Part shown: positions 16,597 to 26,546 of the stretch, piece after piece
Layout of the letters: every line of letters begins with the position of its first letter
Numbering within the stretch: the stretch's first letter is position 1
NCBI GenBank assembly: GCA_964487545.1
Contig: CAZARI010000019.1
Span: forward strand, 1-54,524
Direction: 5' to 3'
DNA from: SKUL01 sp964487545
Lineage (GTDB): Bacteria; Bacteroidota; Bacteroidia; Flavobacteriales_D; SKUL01
Length of the DNA: 54,524 bases
Program-made: the position numbers and the translations under genes
The notes under the pieces: generated by a model
Seen by the model: only the letters and a program-made list of their open reading frames with translations
Databases searched by the model: none
Told to the model about the DNA's origin: nothing

Positions 16597-17346
16597 ATGG
16601 AAATTTTTTTAACCTCCGAAGCGTGGATTGCGCTACTCACTCTGAGTCTGCTGGAAATCGTGTTGGGCATCGACAATATTATCTTCATTTCGCTGCTCAC
16701 CAACAAACTTCCAGAAACCATCCGAAAAACGGCACGCACGGCCGGAATAGCACTCGCGTTAATTTTCAGGGTGATCATGCTACTTGGCATCACGTGGATT
16801 ATAGGATTTACCCAACCCATTTTCACCATTTTCGATTTCACCGCCACTGGGCGCGACCTGATTTTACTGGGTGGCGGCTTGTTTCTAATTGCCAAAAGCA
16901 CCAGCGAAATTCACCACAAGGTAAATGAAGGTGGCCGCGATGATGACAAGGAAAAAATGGGAAAGGCTGCCAGAAAGAGTTTTATCTATATCATCATTCA
17001 AATTGGTTTGCTGGATATTGTATTTTCTTTCGACTCGATTCTCACCGCTATTGGAATGACTGATCACATTATCATTATGATTCTGGCCGTGGTGATTTCA
17101 CTCATTGTAATGCTTGTTTTTGCCGGTAAGATTTCGGCCTTTATTGAGCGCTACCCCACCCTTCAGATTCTGGCATTGGCGTTTTTAATTCTGATCGGTT
17201 TTGTGCTTATTGCCGAAGGATTGCACCAGCACATCAGCAAGGGGTATATTTACTTTTCAGTAGCGTTTTCAATTGGAGTAGAAGCGGTTAACATAAAAGT
17301 GCGCAACAACCGCGAAAGAAAAGCAGTGGAAAATCAAATCAATTAA
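16597..17346 (+). CDS. TerC-family integral membrane protein
   Basis: The 249-residue protein has seven or so hydrophobic segments and the TerC signature: acidic residues inside helices in LLEIVLGIDNIIFISLL near the start and GLLDIVFSFDSILTAIGM in the second half. These acidic pairs are the expected metal-ion path. TerC/Alx-type proteins export Mn(II) or assist metal loading of exported enzymes, and the name comes from tellurite resistance, which is not implied here. It stands alone; 250 bp upstream contain only a weak TATTTTAG promoter candidate at 16533-16540. Confidence 0.93.
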   Translation: MEIFLTSEAWIALLTLSLLEIVLGIDNIIFISLLTNKLPETIRKTARTAGIALALIFRVIMLLGITWIIGFTQPIFTIFDFTATGRDLILLGGGLFLIAKSTSEIHHKVNEGGRDDDKEKMGKAARKSFIYIIIQIGLLDIVFSFDSILTAIGMTDHIIIMILAVVISLIVMLVFAGKISAFIERYPTLQILALAFLILIGFVLIAEGLHQHISKGYIYFSVAFSIGVEAVNIKVRNNRERKAVENQIN

Positions 17347-17418
17347 TCCGGCCTCTTCGCTGTGAATAACCTGCTCATAATTCGGCAAAATAATCTGCTG
17401 CTCAGACAGGTTCTGAAT

Positions 17419-17426
17419 TACCTTTG
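17419..17426 (+). promoter_or_regulatory. TAnnTTTG promoter element for the alpha-2-macroglobulin gene
   Basis: TACCTTTG matches the -7 consensus exactly and ends 19 bp before the start codon at 17446. No TTG is seen at -33. Confidence 0.55.
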
Positions 17427-17445
17427 AAGGATAACCTTTTCCGAC

Positions 17446-20400
17446 ATGTTTTTATTTAAGCTCCGCCCGATATTGTGGCTGTTGTTCACTTTGTTGATCA
17501 CAGCATGTTCCACACAAAAACAAAAAATTGAAGTTGATCCGGCCTTTGGCGCATACATCAGCGGATACACTTCAGGAGCGATTGCCGGCAACGAACCCAT
17601 TCGCATAATTCTGGCTCAGCCATACTCCGGCAACCTCAATCTGTCGGCTCCCCTGCCCGATAACCTGTTTTCATTTTCGCCAAAAATCGACGGTCAGGCC
17701 GTGTGGATCGATCCGCAAACCATCCATTTTATACCAGCAGAAACACTGCCCGGCGGAACAGATTACACGGCAAGAATGACGTTGTCGGTGCTAATGGAAA
17801 TTGAACCCAAACTGGAATCCTTCAGCTTTCAGTTTCAAACCATCGCACAAAATTTTAGCGTTTACGCCGAAGGTTATAATACCTACGCTATCCATGATCT
17901 CTCGGCGATTCAATATCGCGGCACGGTGAAAACAGCCGTTCAGGCCGAATTGTCTGAACTACAACAAGGCTTTTCGGCCGTTCAAAACGGAGAGCAAAAA
18001 GAAATGCAATGGCAGCAAATCACCGGCACTACTTTTTCATTTACCGTAGAAAATGTGCAGCGCGATGATAAGCCCGGCGAGCTGAAACTACAATGGGACG
18101 GAAAATCGCTCAACTCCAAACAAAAGGGCGAAGAGGTGATTGCCATTCCCGCTTTGGGTGATTTTAAGGTGATGAACACCATCGTGAGTCAATATCCCGA
18201 CCAGGTACTCACCATTCATTTTTCTGACCCGATAGCCGAACAATCGCTGCGCGGAATCATTTCAATTGAGAATGTCAGCAGCCTGAGCTTCACCATCGAC
18301 GGCAATCAGGTTAAGGTTTTTCCCGACAGTCGCATCAACGGGCGTCGATTGCTGACCATCGACGGAGCCATTGAAAACACGGTCGGCAAAGCCATGACTG
18401 AATATTTTTCCCGAAACATTCACTTTCTGGAAAAAGAACCCGATGTGCAGTTATCTGATAGCAAGACCATTATGCCCCATAGCGATCGACTCACCATTCC
18501 ATTTGAGGCCGTGTCGCTCAAAGCGGTTGATGTGTACGTCACCAAAGTATTCACCAACAATATCCTGCAATTTTTTCAGTCGAACCAACTCGGAAATAAC
18601 AGCAACATCACTTACGTTGGCCGCCACATCTATCGAAAGCATGTCGATTTGCGGCAGGCCGCTGGCGGCAACCTGCACGAATGGCAGCAGTACCATCTAG
18701 ACATTTCAGACATCGTAAAAGCAGATCCGGGCGCGATATACAATATTGAACTGCGCTATAAACACGCCTACGCGGCGTTTGAATGTGACGATCATGACAA
18801 CCAAGGCTCAACCACATTTCACGCCTCCGATGACGGCTGGACATCCGACGGCACTTATTTCGTTGACAACTACTGGAACGATTACCAATATGACTGGGAA
18901 AACATGGACAACCCGTGCCACCCTGCCTTTTACAGCCCCTACCGCTCGCGAAGTGCCATTACGGTTATCGCCTCAGACATGGGCCTGACTGCCAAAATGG
19001 GCGGCGACAACGAACTGTTTATCGCCATAAACGATCTGATTTCAACGGATCCGGTGGGCAACGTCTCGGTCACCGTTTATGATTTTCAGCAACAAGCCAT
19101 TGGCAGCGGAAAAACCAATAAAGACGGCTTTGTAATGATCCAATCTTTAGGCAAACCATTTATTGTTGTGGCTGAAAACGGAAAAAGTCGATCCTATCTC
19201 AAGGTGGATGAATACAGCGCTTTATCGCTATCGAAATTTGATGTTGGCGGAGCCACAGTTCAAGAAGGTATCAAAGGCTTTATCTATGCCGAGCGCGGTG
19301 TATGGCGTCCGGGAGATTCGCTCTACCTCAATTTTGTAATCGAAGACAAAATGAACCTGCTTCCTGACAGGCACCCGGTGCAAATGGAACTTAGAAACCC
19401 GCGCGGCCAGGTGGTTCAGCAGTTGGTGAGCAACCAATCGGTTAACGGATTTTACGATTTCCGCACGGCCACATCGCCCGATGCCATCACCGGAAATTAC
19501 GAAGTGGCGTTTAAGGTTGGTAATCGGCGATACAACAAAAGGCTGAAGATTGAAACCATCAAGCCCAATCGCTTAAAAATCAATTTCGAATTCGACACTG
19601 ATCTGATCACCGGCACCCGCCAGATTGATGTTCCGTTAGAAGCGCGCTGGCTGCACGGGGCCAATGCTTCGAACCTAAAAGCCGACGTAGAAATGACCGT
19701 GGCGCCCACCAAAACCACTTTTTCCCAATGGCCAAATTACCACTTCGACAATAACCTTCAGCACAGCGGAGGGTCGGTTTCGGAATTCATTTTTGACGGT
19801 GACCTCAGCAGTGAGGGGCGCGCGGATATTTCGGTTGAATTATCCAATCAACTCGATAATGCACCCGGAATAATGAAGCTGAACTTTCACACCAAGGTGT
19901 ACGAACCCGGCGGAAACTTCAGCGAAGATTTTCACTCGGTGCGTTACTCGCCCTATTCCACGTACGTGGGAATGGAAGCACCGGTAGGCGAAATGTGGGG
20001 CAACGCACTCGAAACCGATCAGGATCACCCGGTGAATTTGGTGGTCGTTGACGAAAAAGGTGAGGCATTTACACGGAGCAAGGTGAACATCAAGCTGTAT
20101 CAACTGAACCGAAACTGGTGGTATGACAGCTACAATGGAAACGAATTCAACTTTCTGAACAGCAGCAGTTTTCGTGAGGTAAAATCCCAAGAAGTTACCC
20201 TCAGTTGGGGAAAAGGAACCTACGTTATCAATATCCCCAATAATGGCTGGGGACGATACGTGCTGGTAGCGGAAGATCCGGTGAGCGGACATTCAACGGC
20301 CGATTTCCTCTATTTCGACTGGCCTTACTGGATGCGTGCCAACCGTGCCGAAAGTGATGCCTCCACAATCCTTGGCTTCAGCAGCGACAAAGAAGTGTAT

Positions 20401-22965
20401 GCACCGGGCGAAAAAATAAAACTCACATTTCCTTCTTCTGGAGAAGGCCGCGCGCTGGTGTGCATCGAAAACGGCACGCGCATTCTTAAGAAGTTCTGGG
20501 TGGACACCGAACAAGGAGAAACCCGGGTAGAAATTCCGGTGGGTGATGACATGGCACCCAACGTTTTTGCCCACATCGCGCTGCTGCAACCCCACGCACA
20601 AACGGTCAACGACCGACCGATGCGACTTTTTGGCGTGATTCCACTCAAAATTGAAAATCCCGAAACCAGGCTGCACCCAGAAATTCAGGCTCCCGAAGTA
20701 TTGCGTCCCGAAACGAAGGCAACCTTTGTGATTTCTGAAAAATCGGGGCAAGCGATGACCTATACCCTGTCGATTGTGGATGAAGGGTTGCTCGACCTGA
20801 CCCGTTTTACCACCCCCAATGCTTGGGATGCTTTTTACGCGCCCGAAGCGCTCGGTGTCCGCACCTGGGATATGTACGATCAGGTGATCGGTGCACTCGG
20901 AGAAAATATCGGTACGCTGCTGAGCATTGGTGGCGACGAAGGCTCAATCGATCCGGCAGAGCAAAAAGCCATGCGATTCAAGCCGATGGTGCGCCACCTG
21001 GGGCCGTTCACGCTTAAAAAAGGAGAAAATGCCCGCCACGAAATTGATATTCCGAACTACATCGGGTCGGTGCGTGCCATGGTCACCGCCGGAATGGAAC
21101 CCGCCTTCGGTAATGCTGAAAAAGCCATCCCCGTGCGCAGTCCGCTCATGGTGCTCGGAACGCTTCCGCGCGTGTTGGGACCGGGCGAGCAGGTCAATCT
21201 TCCGGTGAATATTTTTGCGATGGAGGACCACGTAAAAAACGTCACCATCCGTATTAAAACCAACGACTTGCTTTTTGCTGACGGATCCTCAGAACAAACT
21301 TTCCGTTTTGATCAGCCTGGTGATGAACTGTTGATGTTTGCTTTAAAAACCGGCACCAAAACAGGGGTAGGCAAAGTGACCATCGAAGCGGTGAGCGGTA
21401 AGGAAAAGTCAGCACACGAGATTGAGCTCGACATTCGCAGTCCAAATCCGGCCATTACTACGGTCCGCGATACGGTGCTATTTGCTGACGACCGCTGGAA
21501 TGCCAACTTTGAATACTTCGGCATTGACGGCAGTAATAAGGCAGTGCTCGAATTGTCTACCCTGCCGGCCATCAACTTAGAAAAGCGGCTCGACTTTTTG
21601 ATCCAGTATCCGCACGGTTGTCTGGAGCAGATCACCTCGGGCGCATTTCCGCAGTTGTACCTGCACCAGTTGGTATCGCTATCTTCGGAGCGCCAGATGG
21701 AAGTGAGTCAACATGTTCAGGAAGTGCTGAACCGGTACCGAAACTATCAGCAGCTTTCGGGTGGATTTTCGTACTGGCCCGGCGACAACTCCATCAGCGA
21801 CTGGGGAACAAGCTATGCCGGCCACCTGATGCTCGAAGCCGAAGCGGCGGGCTATGCCATTCCGGCGGGATTGAAATCACCGTGGCTCAAATACCAACAA
21901 ACACAAGCCAGACAATGGGCATCTACCCGTGAACGCAATTACGGATACGGTCACCGCAATCAGGCTTACCGACTGTACACGCTAGCCAAAGCAAACGCTG
22001 CCGATCAAAGCGCGATGAACCTGCTGCGTTCGGTTAACGACCTTCACATCTCGGCTCGGTGGATCCTGGCGCTGGCCTATATCGAAGCCGGACAACCTGA
22101 AGTAGCCGAGTCGCTCATTCGTGGTGCAGACACCCACATTCCGCAATATGTGGAACTGAGTTATACTTTCGGCTCGGACATGCGCGACGAAGCTTTTGTG
22201 CTGCTTACGCTCGTACAGTTGAAACGCCACGCCGACGCCGCACAGGTGGCCGAACGATTGGCCAAAAAGCTGGGCTCTGAGAATTGGTACAGCACGCAAA
22301 CTACGGCATTTAGCATTGCCGCTATTTCGGCATTTACCGGTGGATCGGATCTGAATACCGGATTACAGGCTACCGTCATTCACCAGGGCGAAGAGCAGAA
22401 ATTCGCCACGGCCAAAACGGTAGTACAACAACCGTTGAGTGCCAAAAATGGAAAAGGGTCGGTGCAGGTGATGAACGATACGGAACAGCCGCTTTTTGCC
22501 CGTTTGCTGATCAGCGGCAATCCGCTGGAAGGCAAAACACCGCGCCTGGCCAGAAACCTGTCGATGCAAGTTAGGTACCTGACACCCGATTTGAGAGAAA
22601 TCGATCCGTCGCGGTTGAAAATGGGAACCGATTTTATTGCCGCAGTAACGGTGTTCAACCCCCACCTTTCGGGCGATTTAAGTGAAATGGCACTGACGCA
22701 GATTTTCCCGTCGGGATGGGAGATTCTGAATCCGCGCATGCTCAATGACGACGGTGAGCTCACTCCGGCCAATTATCAAGATGTGCGCGATGATCGCGTT
22801 ATGACGTATTTCGATATCGGCTCCGGAAGATCGGTGACTTTTGCCATTCGACTGAACGCTACGTACGCCGGCAGGTATTATTTGCCCGCAGTGTTGTGCA
22901 ATGCCATGTACGACGAACGCATTATTGCCACCGCGCCCGGTATGTGGGTGGAGGTGATTGAATAG
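17446..22965 (+). CDS. Bacterial alpha-2-macroglobulin lipoprotein with intact thioester
   Basis: The 1839-residue protein starts with a lipoprotein signal (lipobox LITAC, Cys21). It has the macroglobulin-like domains of the family, the bait region near residues 1130-1180, and the thioester site YPHGCLEQ with the reactive Cys at residue 1392. This Cys is essential: cleavage of the bait region by a foreign protease exposes the thioester, which then traps the protease. The complement-like alpha-helical domain follows, and the C-terminal receptor-type domain ends the protein. It is larger than E. coli YfhM (about 1650 residues). The pbpC gene follows 116 bp later in the same direction, the standard pairing, consistent with a periplasmic guard at cell-wall repair sites. 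Confidence 0.95.
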   Translation: MFLFKLRPILWLLFTLLITACSTQKQKIEVDPAFGAYISGYTSGAIAGNEPIRIILAQPYSGNLNLSAPLPDNLFSFSPKIDGQAVWIDPQTIHFIPAETLPGGTDYTARMTLSVLMEIEPKLESFSFQFQTIAQNFSVYAEGYNTYAIHDLSAIQYRGTVKTAVQAELSELQQGFSAVQNGEQKEMQWQQITGTTFSFTVENVQRDDKPGELKLQWDGKSLNSKQKGEEVIAIPALGDFKVMNTIVSQYPDQVLTIHFSDPIAEQSLRGIISIENVSSLSFTIDGNQVKVFPDSRINGRRLLTIDGAIENTVGKAMTEYFSRNIHFLEKEPDVQLSDSKTIMPHSDRLTIPFEAVSLKAVDVYVTKVFTNNILQFFQSNQLGNNSNITYVGRHIYRKHVDLRQAAGGNLHEWQQYHLDISDIVKADPGAIYNIELRYKHAYAAFECDDHDNQGSTTFHASDDGWTSDGTYFVDNYWNDYQYDWENMDNPCHPAFYSPYRSRSAITVIASDMGLTAKMGGDNELFIAINDLISTDPVGNVSVTVYDFQQQAIGSGKTNKDGFVMIQSLGKPFIVVAENGKSRSYLKVDEYSALSLSKFDVGGATVQEGIKGFIYAERGVWRPGDSLYLNFVIEDKMNLLPDRHPVQMELRNPRGQVVQQLVSNQSVNGFYDFRTATSPDAITGNYEVAFKVGNRRYNKRLKIETIKPNRLKINFEFDTDLITGTRQIDVPLEARWLHGANASNLKADVEMTVAPTKTTFSQWPNYHFDNNLQHSGGSVSEFIFDGDLSSEGRADISVELSNQLDNAPGIMKLNFHTKVYEPGGNFSEDFHSVRYSPYSTYVGMEAPVGEMWGNALETDQDHPVNLVVVDEKGEAFTRSKVNIKLYQLNRNWWYDSYNGNEFNFLNSSSFREVKSQEVTLSWGKGTYVINIPNNGWGRYVLVAEDPVSGHSTADFLYFDWPYWMRANRAESDASTILGFSSDKEVYAPGEKIKLTFPSSGEGRALVCIENGTRILKKFWVDTEQGETRVEIPVGDDMAPNVFAHIALLQPHAQTVNDRPMRLFGVIPLKIENPETRLHPEIQAPEVLRPETKATFVISEKSGQAMTYTLSIVDEGLLDLTRFTTPNAWDAFYAPEALGVRTWDMYDQVIGALGENIGTLLSIGGDEGSIDPAEQKAMRFKPMVRHLGPFTLKKGENARHEIDIPNYIGSVRAMVTAGMEPAFGNAEKAIPVRSPLMVLGTLPRVLGPGEQVNLPVNIFAMEDHVKNVTIRIKTNDLLFADGSSEQTFRFDQPGDELLMFALKTGTKTGVGKVTIEAVSGKEKSAHEIELDIRSPNPAITTVRDTVLFADDRWNANFEYFGIDGSNKAVLELSTLPAINLEKRLDFLIQYPHGCLEQITSGAFPQLYLHQLVSLSSERQMEVSQHVQEVLNRYRNYQQLSGGFSYWPGDNSISDWGTSYAGHLMLEAEAAGYAIPAGLKSPWLKYQQTQARQWASTRERNYGYGHRNQAYRLYTLAKANAADQSAMNLLRSVNDLHISARWILALAYIEAGQPEVAESLIRGADTHIPQYVELSYTFGSDMRDEAFVLLTLVQLKRHADAAQVAERLAKKLGSENWYSTQTTAFSIAAISAFTGGSDLNTGLQATVIHQGEEQKFATAKTVVQQPLSAKNGKGSVQVMNDTEQPLFARLLISGNPLEGKTPRLARNLSMQVRYLTPDLREIDPSRLKMGTDFIAAVTVFNPHLSGDLSEMALTQIFPSGWEILNPRMLNDDGELTPANYQDVRDDRVMTYFDIGSGRSVTFAIRLNATYAGRYYLPAVLCNAMYDERIIATAPGMWVEVIE

Positions 22966-22995
22966 TGTTGAACAGGGTTTTAATTGTTTACAAGC

Positions 22996-23039
22996 AACCG
23001 AAGGTGCATTTTCATCAGATCGGTTTCACCGCTTCGGTT
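22996..23039 (+). other. Intercistronic hairpin just before pbpC
   Basis: An 8-bp perfect stem, AACCGAAG (22996-23003) with CTTCGGTT (23032-23039), can be extended inward by GGTG/CACC. There is no T-run, so it is not a standard terminator. It ends only seven bases before the proposed ATT start of pbpC and could tune translation or protect the 3' end of the upstream message. Confidence 0.5.
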
Positions 23040-23081
23040 TGAACCATTAAGAGAAAAATCTACATATCGATTGGTTTCATC

Positions 23082-25358
23082 GTGATGGCGATATTGTTGT
23101 TGTGGCTGAGCTGCCTGCCACAACAGCTATTTGACGATCCGTACTGCACGGTGGTGAACGATCGCAATCACCAACTGCTCAATGCCCGTATTGCGAGCGA
23201 TGGGCAGTGGCGCTTTCCAGAAACTGACAGCCTGCCAGAAAAATTCAAAACCTGTCTGATTGCATTTGAAGACCGACGGTTTTACGACCATTTAGGCGTT
23301 GACTTTCGCGCGGTGGCTCGGGCGGTTCACCAAAACCTTCAATCAGGAAAAATTGAGAGCGGTGCCAGCACCATCACGATGCAGCTCATGCGGCTCAGTC
23401 GCAAAAACCCCAGCCGCAACTGGTTCAACAAACTAATTGAAACGGCTATGGCCACCCGTGCTGAGTGGCAATACAGCAAGGAAGAAATTCTGCAGCTCTA
23501 CGCTTCACATGCACCTTTTGGCGGCAACGTGGTGGGAATTGACGCGGCCACTTGGCGTTATTTCAACAAACCAGCTCATGCGCTTACTTGGGCCGAAGCG
23601 GCAGTGCTGGCCGTGCTGCCCAATGCACCGGGACTGATTTATCCGGGAAGGAGTTCGTCGACCTTGCAAGCCAAACGCGATCGTCTGTTGCTACAGCTCA
23701 GGGATAACGGCACGATTGACGAAGAAACCTACCGCATTTCGCTGCTCGAACCCTTGCCCGGCACACCCGTTCCCCTGCCCGACCGTGCTCCTCACCTGCT
23801 CAATTTTGCGGCTGCTACGGGAAACACGGGTAGCGAAGTCACCACCACCATCAACGGGCACTTGCAGGACGAATGCAACCGCTTGCTGAGTCGCCACATG
23901 CAGTTACTGGCGGGAAATCACGTGCGAAATGGAGCCATTCTCGTGGCCGATGTCAACACCGGCGAAGTACTGGTGTATGCGGGCAACCTGCTTCATTCGG
24001 GCCGGGAACACGGCGAAGCCAACGATATGATTCGCACGCCACGAAGTTCCGGATCGGCGCTAAAACCGTTTTTATATGGTATGATGTTGCAGCGCGGTGA
24101 AATGACTCCCCGCCAACTGGTGGCTGATATTCCAACCCAGTACGCGGGTTTTGCGCCCAGAAACTTCGACGAGCAGTTTGCTGGAGCGGTATCTGCGAAT
24201 GATGCCTTGGCGCAGTCGCTCAATATTCCGTCGGTGCGCATGCTTCGAAATTATGGCATTCCTGTTTTTCACCAAGATTTACAGCGCATGGGATTCACTT
24301 CGATCAATCGCCACGCCGGACATTACGGATTGAGTTTGATTCTCGGTGGCGCCGAAAGCACACTGTGGGAACTGGTTCGTGGTTATCGATTAATGGCTCT
24401 TCAACTTACCCAACCGATGTCCGATCAACGCACCCTACGCATTGGTTTCGATTCTGGCGAACCTGAAATCGATTGGCCGATGGGTGCCGGAGCATCGTGG
24501 GCCACCGCCGAAGCCATTACCGCGGGCAGCCGTCCGCGCGAAGACTCCCGATGGCAAGCTTTTGCCGACGCGCAGAAAATTGCATGGAAAACCGGAACGA
24601 GCTACGGTTTTCGTGATGCCTTGGCTATTGGCTATACGCCAACGCATGTGGTGGGCGTATGGGTGGGCAATGCCAACGGTGCCGGTCGTCCGGGACTTAC
24701 TGGTTTAAATGCCGCTGCTCCGCTGCTGTTTGAAGTGTTCAATATCTTGCCACACGCCGGGTGGTTTAACAAGCCGACGGGTGATGTGCGCGAGGTGAAT
24801 ATTTGCCGTCACAGTGGCATGCGGGCTTCGGAGCAATGTGGGTCGGTGGCAAAGGAAGAAATTCCGGTGAGTAGTCTACCCGCTCAGAAATGTCATTATT
24901 GTCGCTACTTATTTTTGGATGCCACTGGCCAATTTCAGGTCAATACCGGCTGCGCTGGTCCTGAGGAGATGATTCGGGTTTCTCATTTTTTGCTTCCGCC
25001 ATTGCAAGAGTGGTACTACCGACGCAGTCACGCCAACTACCGCACGCCGCCGCCGTGGAAAGCCGGCTGCCAGCCCAACCGCGAAGATTCGCCGATGCAC
25101 TTGATCTACCCGCATCAAGCCTCACGTATTTTTATTCCGCGCGAGCTGGACGGCAAAAAAGAAAATGTGGTGTTGAAAGCCGCGCACCGCAATTCCAAAA
25201 CGCGCATGTACTGGCATTTGGACAATACTTTTTTGGGCGAAACCACCGTGCACCACCACATGGAGATTCAGGTTAGTGCCGGCATATACCGACTCACGTT
25301 GGTGGACGAAGATGGCTACACGCTGGAAACAAAGATTGAGGTGGTGGAACGTCGGTGA
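23082..25358 (+). CDS. pbpC: Penicillin-binding protein 1C
   Basis: PBP1C is a bifunctional inner-membrane enzyme. The glycosyltransferase domain has its catalytic Glu in FEDRRFYDH (Glu63 by this numbering) and the block GASTITMQ. The transpeptidase domain has the SALK box (Ser325), SLN, and the KTG box (Lys503). A PBP1C C-terminal (BiPBP_C) domain fills the last 100 residues. The start is uncertain: GTG at 23082 is the first conventional start, but it lies inside the membrane helix; an in-frame ATT at 23046, four bases after an in-frame TGA, would add the basic IKRK stretch expected before a transmembrane anchor. The gene follows the alpha-2-macroglobulin gene, its usual partner. Confidence 0.94.
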   Translation: MMAILLLWLSCLPQQLFDDPYCTVVNDRNHQLLNARIASDGQWRFPETDSLPEKFKTCLIAFEDRRFYDHLGVDFRAVARAVHQNLQSGKIESGASTITMQLMRLSRKNPSRNWFNKLIETAMATRAEWQYSKEEILQLYASHAPFGGNVVGIDAATWRYFNKPAHALTWAEAAVLAVLPNAPGLIYPGRSSSTLQAKRDRLLLQLRDNGTIDEETYRISLLEPLPGTPVPLPDRAPHLLNFAAATGNTGSEVTTTINGHLQDECNRLLSRHMQLLAGNHVRNGAILVADVNTGEVLVYAGNLLHSGREHGEANDMIRTPRSSGSALKPFLYGMMLQRGEMTPRQLVADIPTQYAGFAPRNFDEQFAGAVSANDALAQSLNIPSVRMLRNYGIPVFHQDLQRMGFTSINRHAGHYGLSLILGGAESTLWELVRGYRLMALQLTQPMSDQRTLRIGFDSGEPEIDWPMGAGASWATAEAITAGSRPREDSRWQAFADAQKIAWKTGTSYGFRDALAIGYTPTHVVGVWVGNANGAGRPGLTGLNAAAPLLFEVFNILPHAGWFNKPTGDVREVNICRHSGMRASEQCGSVAKEEIPVSSLPAQKCHYCRYLFLDATGQFQVNTGCAGPEEMIRVSHFLLPPLQEWYYRRSHANYRTPPPWKAGCQPNREDSPMHLIYPHQASRIFIPRELDGKKENVVLKAAHRNSKTRMYWHLDNTFLGETTVHHHMEIQVSAGIYRLTLVDEDGYTLETKIEVVERR

Positions 25359-25557
25359 AGGGATAGCGTTACAATCTGTCTGGATCAGGATTAAGTGGAT
25401 TAGTGGTCGCGCGCAAAACCCAAGCCTGCCTTATCTGGTTCGATTGCTAAACAACGTTTGGCAAATAACTTCTTGAAACCCACAACCTAAGGTATCGTGC
25501 ACTTTCATCGTACAACCGTGTATTTTATACGGTATATGGTCAAATGGTTATTCAAGG

Positions 25558-25929
25558 TCATTTCTTAGCTTCTACCACTGCGAGGTTGTTAATTATTTTC
25601 CATTGGTTATCGGTGTCCAACACGAGTGAATTGTAGGAAACAAAGTCATTTTCGGCACTTTCGATCCGCAATTTCACGGAAGCGATTTCTCCACTTTGGT
25701 CAAGTTGCTCAATGTCCATTTCACGAGGTAGCCCACCGAAAATTCCATTTTTGATGTTATCCAAATACTGCTCTTTGTTTATTATCGTTACTCCGGGAGC
25801 GCCCATAAATCCATTGTTCGTGACCCGAAAATCCTGATGAAGGACTTTGCCCAGAAGCTGAATATCACTATTATCACCACCTTTCACGAAGTCAATTATC
25901 GCTTGTTTTATTTTCTCTGTATCGTGCAT
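25558..25929 (-). CDS. NTF2-like (putative lumazine-binding) protein
   Basis: The 123-residue protein reads as one cone-shaped NTF2/SnoaL-like fold of the lumazine-binding-2 type: an N-terminal helix pair (KIKQAIIDFVKGGDNSDIQLLGKVLH), FRVTN, the strand GVTIINKEQYLDNIK, and the closing strands SVKLRIESAENDFVSYNSLVL and WKIINNLAVVEAKK. Function in this fold varies from isomerase to ligand binder, so only the fold is called. It lies in an AT-rich stretch, 51 bp from a DUF1569 gene on the same strand; the 200 bp between it and pbpC hold no gene. Confidence 0.8.
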   Translation of the reverse strand: MHDTEKIKQAIIDFVKGGDNSDIQLLGKVLHQDFRVTNNGFMGAPGVTIINKEQYLDNIKNGIFGGLPREMDIEQLDQSGEIASVKLRIESAENDFVSYNSLVLDTDNQWKIINNLAVVEAKK

Positions 25930-25980
25930 TGAATTTAGATTAGAATTTTTCTTTTCGCGTTTGGCGTTAGCTACGTTTTC

Positions 25981-26433
25981 TTATGCTCCAAATTGTCTTA
26001 AATGATGGTCGGAATGCTTATAAACTAAAATTCCCACCTGTTCTTTTGTCATTTTCCCGAAGAAATCATGCGTGAATTTGGGATTGTTATAATCTTCATA
26101 TCCGTCCATCAAAGCAAGCCATTTCGCCTTTTCAGACTCCAAATCCCCGTTTAATTCTTTTGGCTTGAACTGTTTGGAAGTAGGTATGTTTTTAGCAAGA
26201 ATTTTCTCATCCTTAATCATTCTTTTCAACGCTATTTTTCCAAATATGTATCCTAAAAACTCCTGCTTATAGACAAAATCACCTTCACCTAAAATCCAAC
26301 TGTTCCAATACGTGTTATGTTTTGCCATTTGAAACACGTTCATTTTTCCCCAAAGCGGCCGACTGTTCACATTAAGGGAATGAATTCGCTGCATCAATTC
26401 GTTTCTGGTGGTTTGGTCAAATATTGTTTTCAT
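25981..26433 (-). CDS. DUF1569 family (DinB-like) protein
   Basis: The start at 26433 (MKTIFDQTTRNELM) is preferred to the upstream Met at 26466, since the extra 11 residues are not family-like and a TAAATTTA promoter candidate sits at 26455-26448. The 150-residue protein matches DUF1569: WGKMNVFQMAKHNTYWN near residue 30 and the C-terminal LVYKHSDHHLRQFG, whose histidines resemble the metal site of the DinB/YfiT four-helix fold. Role: probably a metal-dependent thiol-linked transferase or scavenging function, but not established. It is co-oriented with the NTF2-like gene and both are AT-rich relative to their neighbours. Confidence 0.85.
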   Translation of the reverse strand: MKTIFDQTTRNELMQRIHSLNVNSRPLWGKMNVFQMAKHNTYWNSWILGEGDFVYKQEFLGYIFGKIALKRMIKDEKILAKNIPTSKQFKPKELNGDLESEKAKWLALMDGYEDYNNPKFTHDFFGKMTKEQVGILVYKHSDHHLRQFGA

Positions 26434-26546
26434 GGTTGTGATTTCACATAAATTTACGGCATTCATTACGGCATCTTTTTGATGTTATTTGAATGTTGGC
26501 GGCAATACTGTAATGAAATTTCAACCAAACACTTCCAAACTCCTAT

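Noticed and set aside
19840..20292. 150-residue minus-strand frame inside the alpha-2-macroglobulin gene
   Set aside because: It is a shadow of a long, well-supported gene; no domain, promoter or start context. The same holds for the other long antisense frames inside large genes.
25430..25460. GGTTCGATTGC, like a tRNA T-loop
   Set aside because: The bases on either side do not form a T-stem, and no acceptor or anticodon arm can be built around it.
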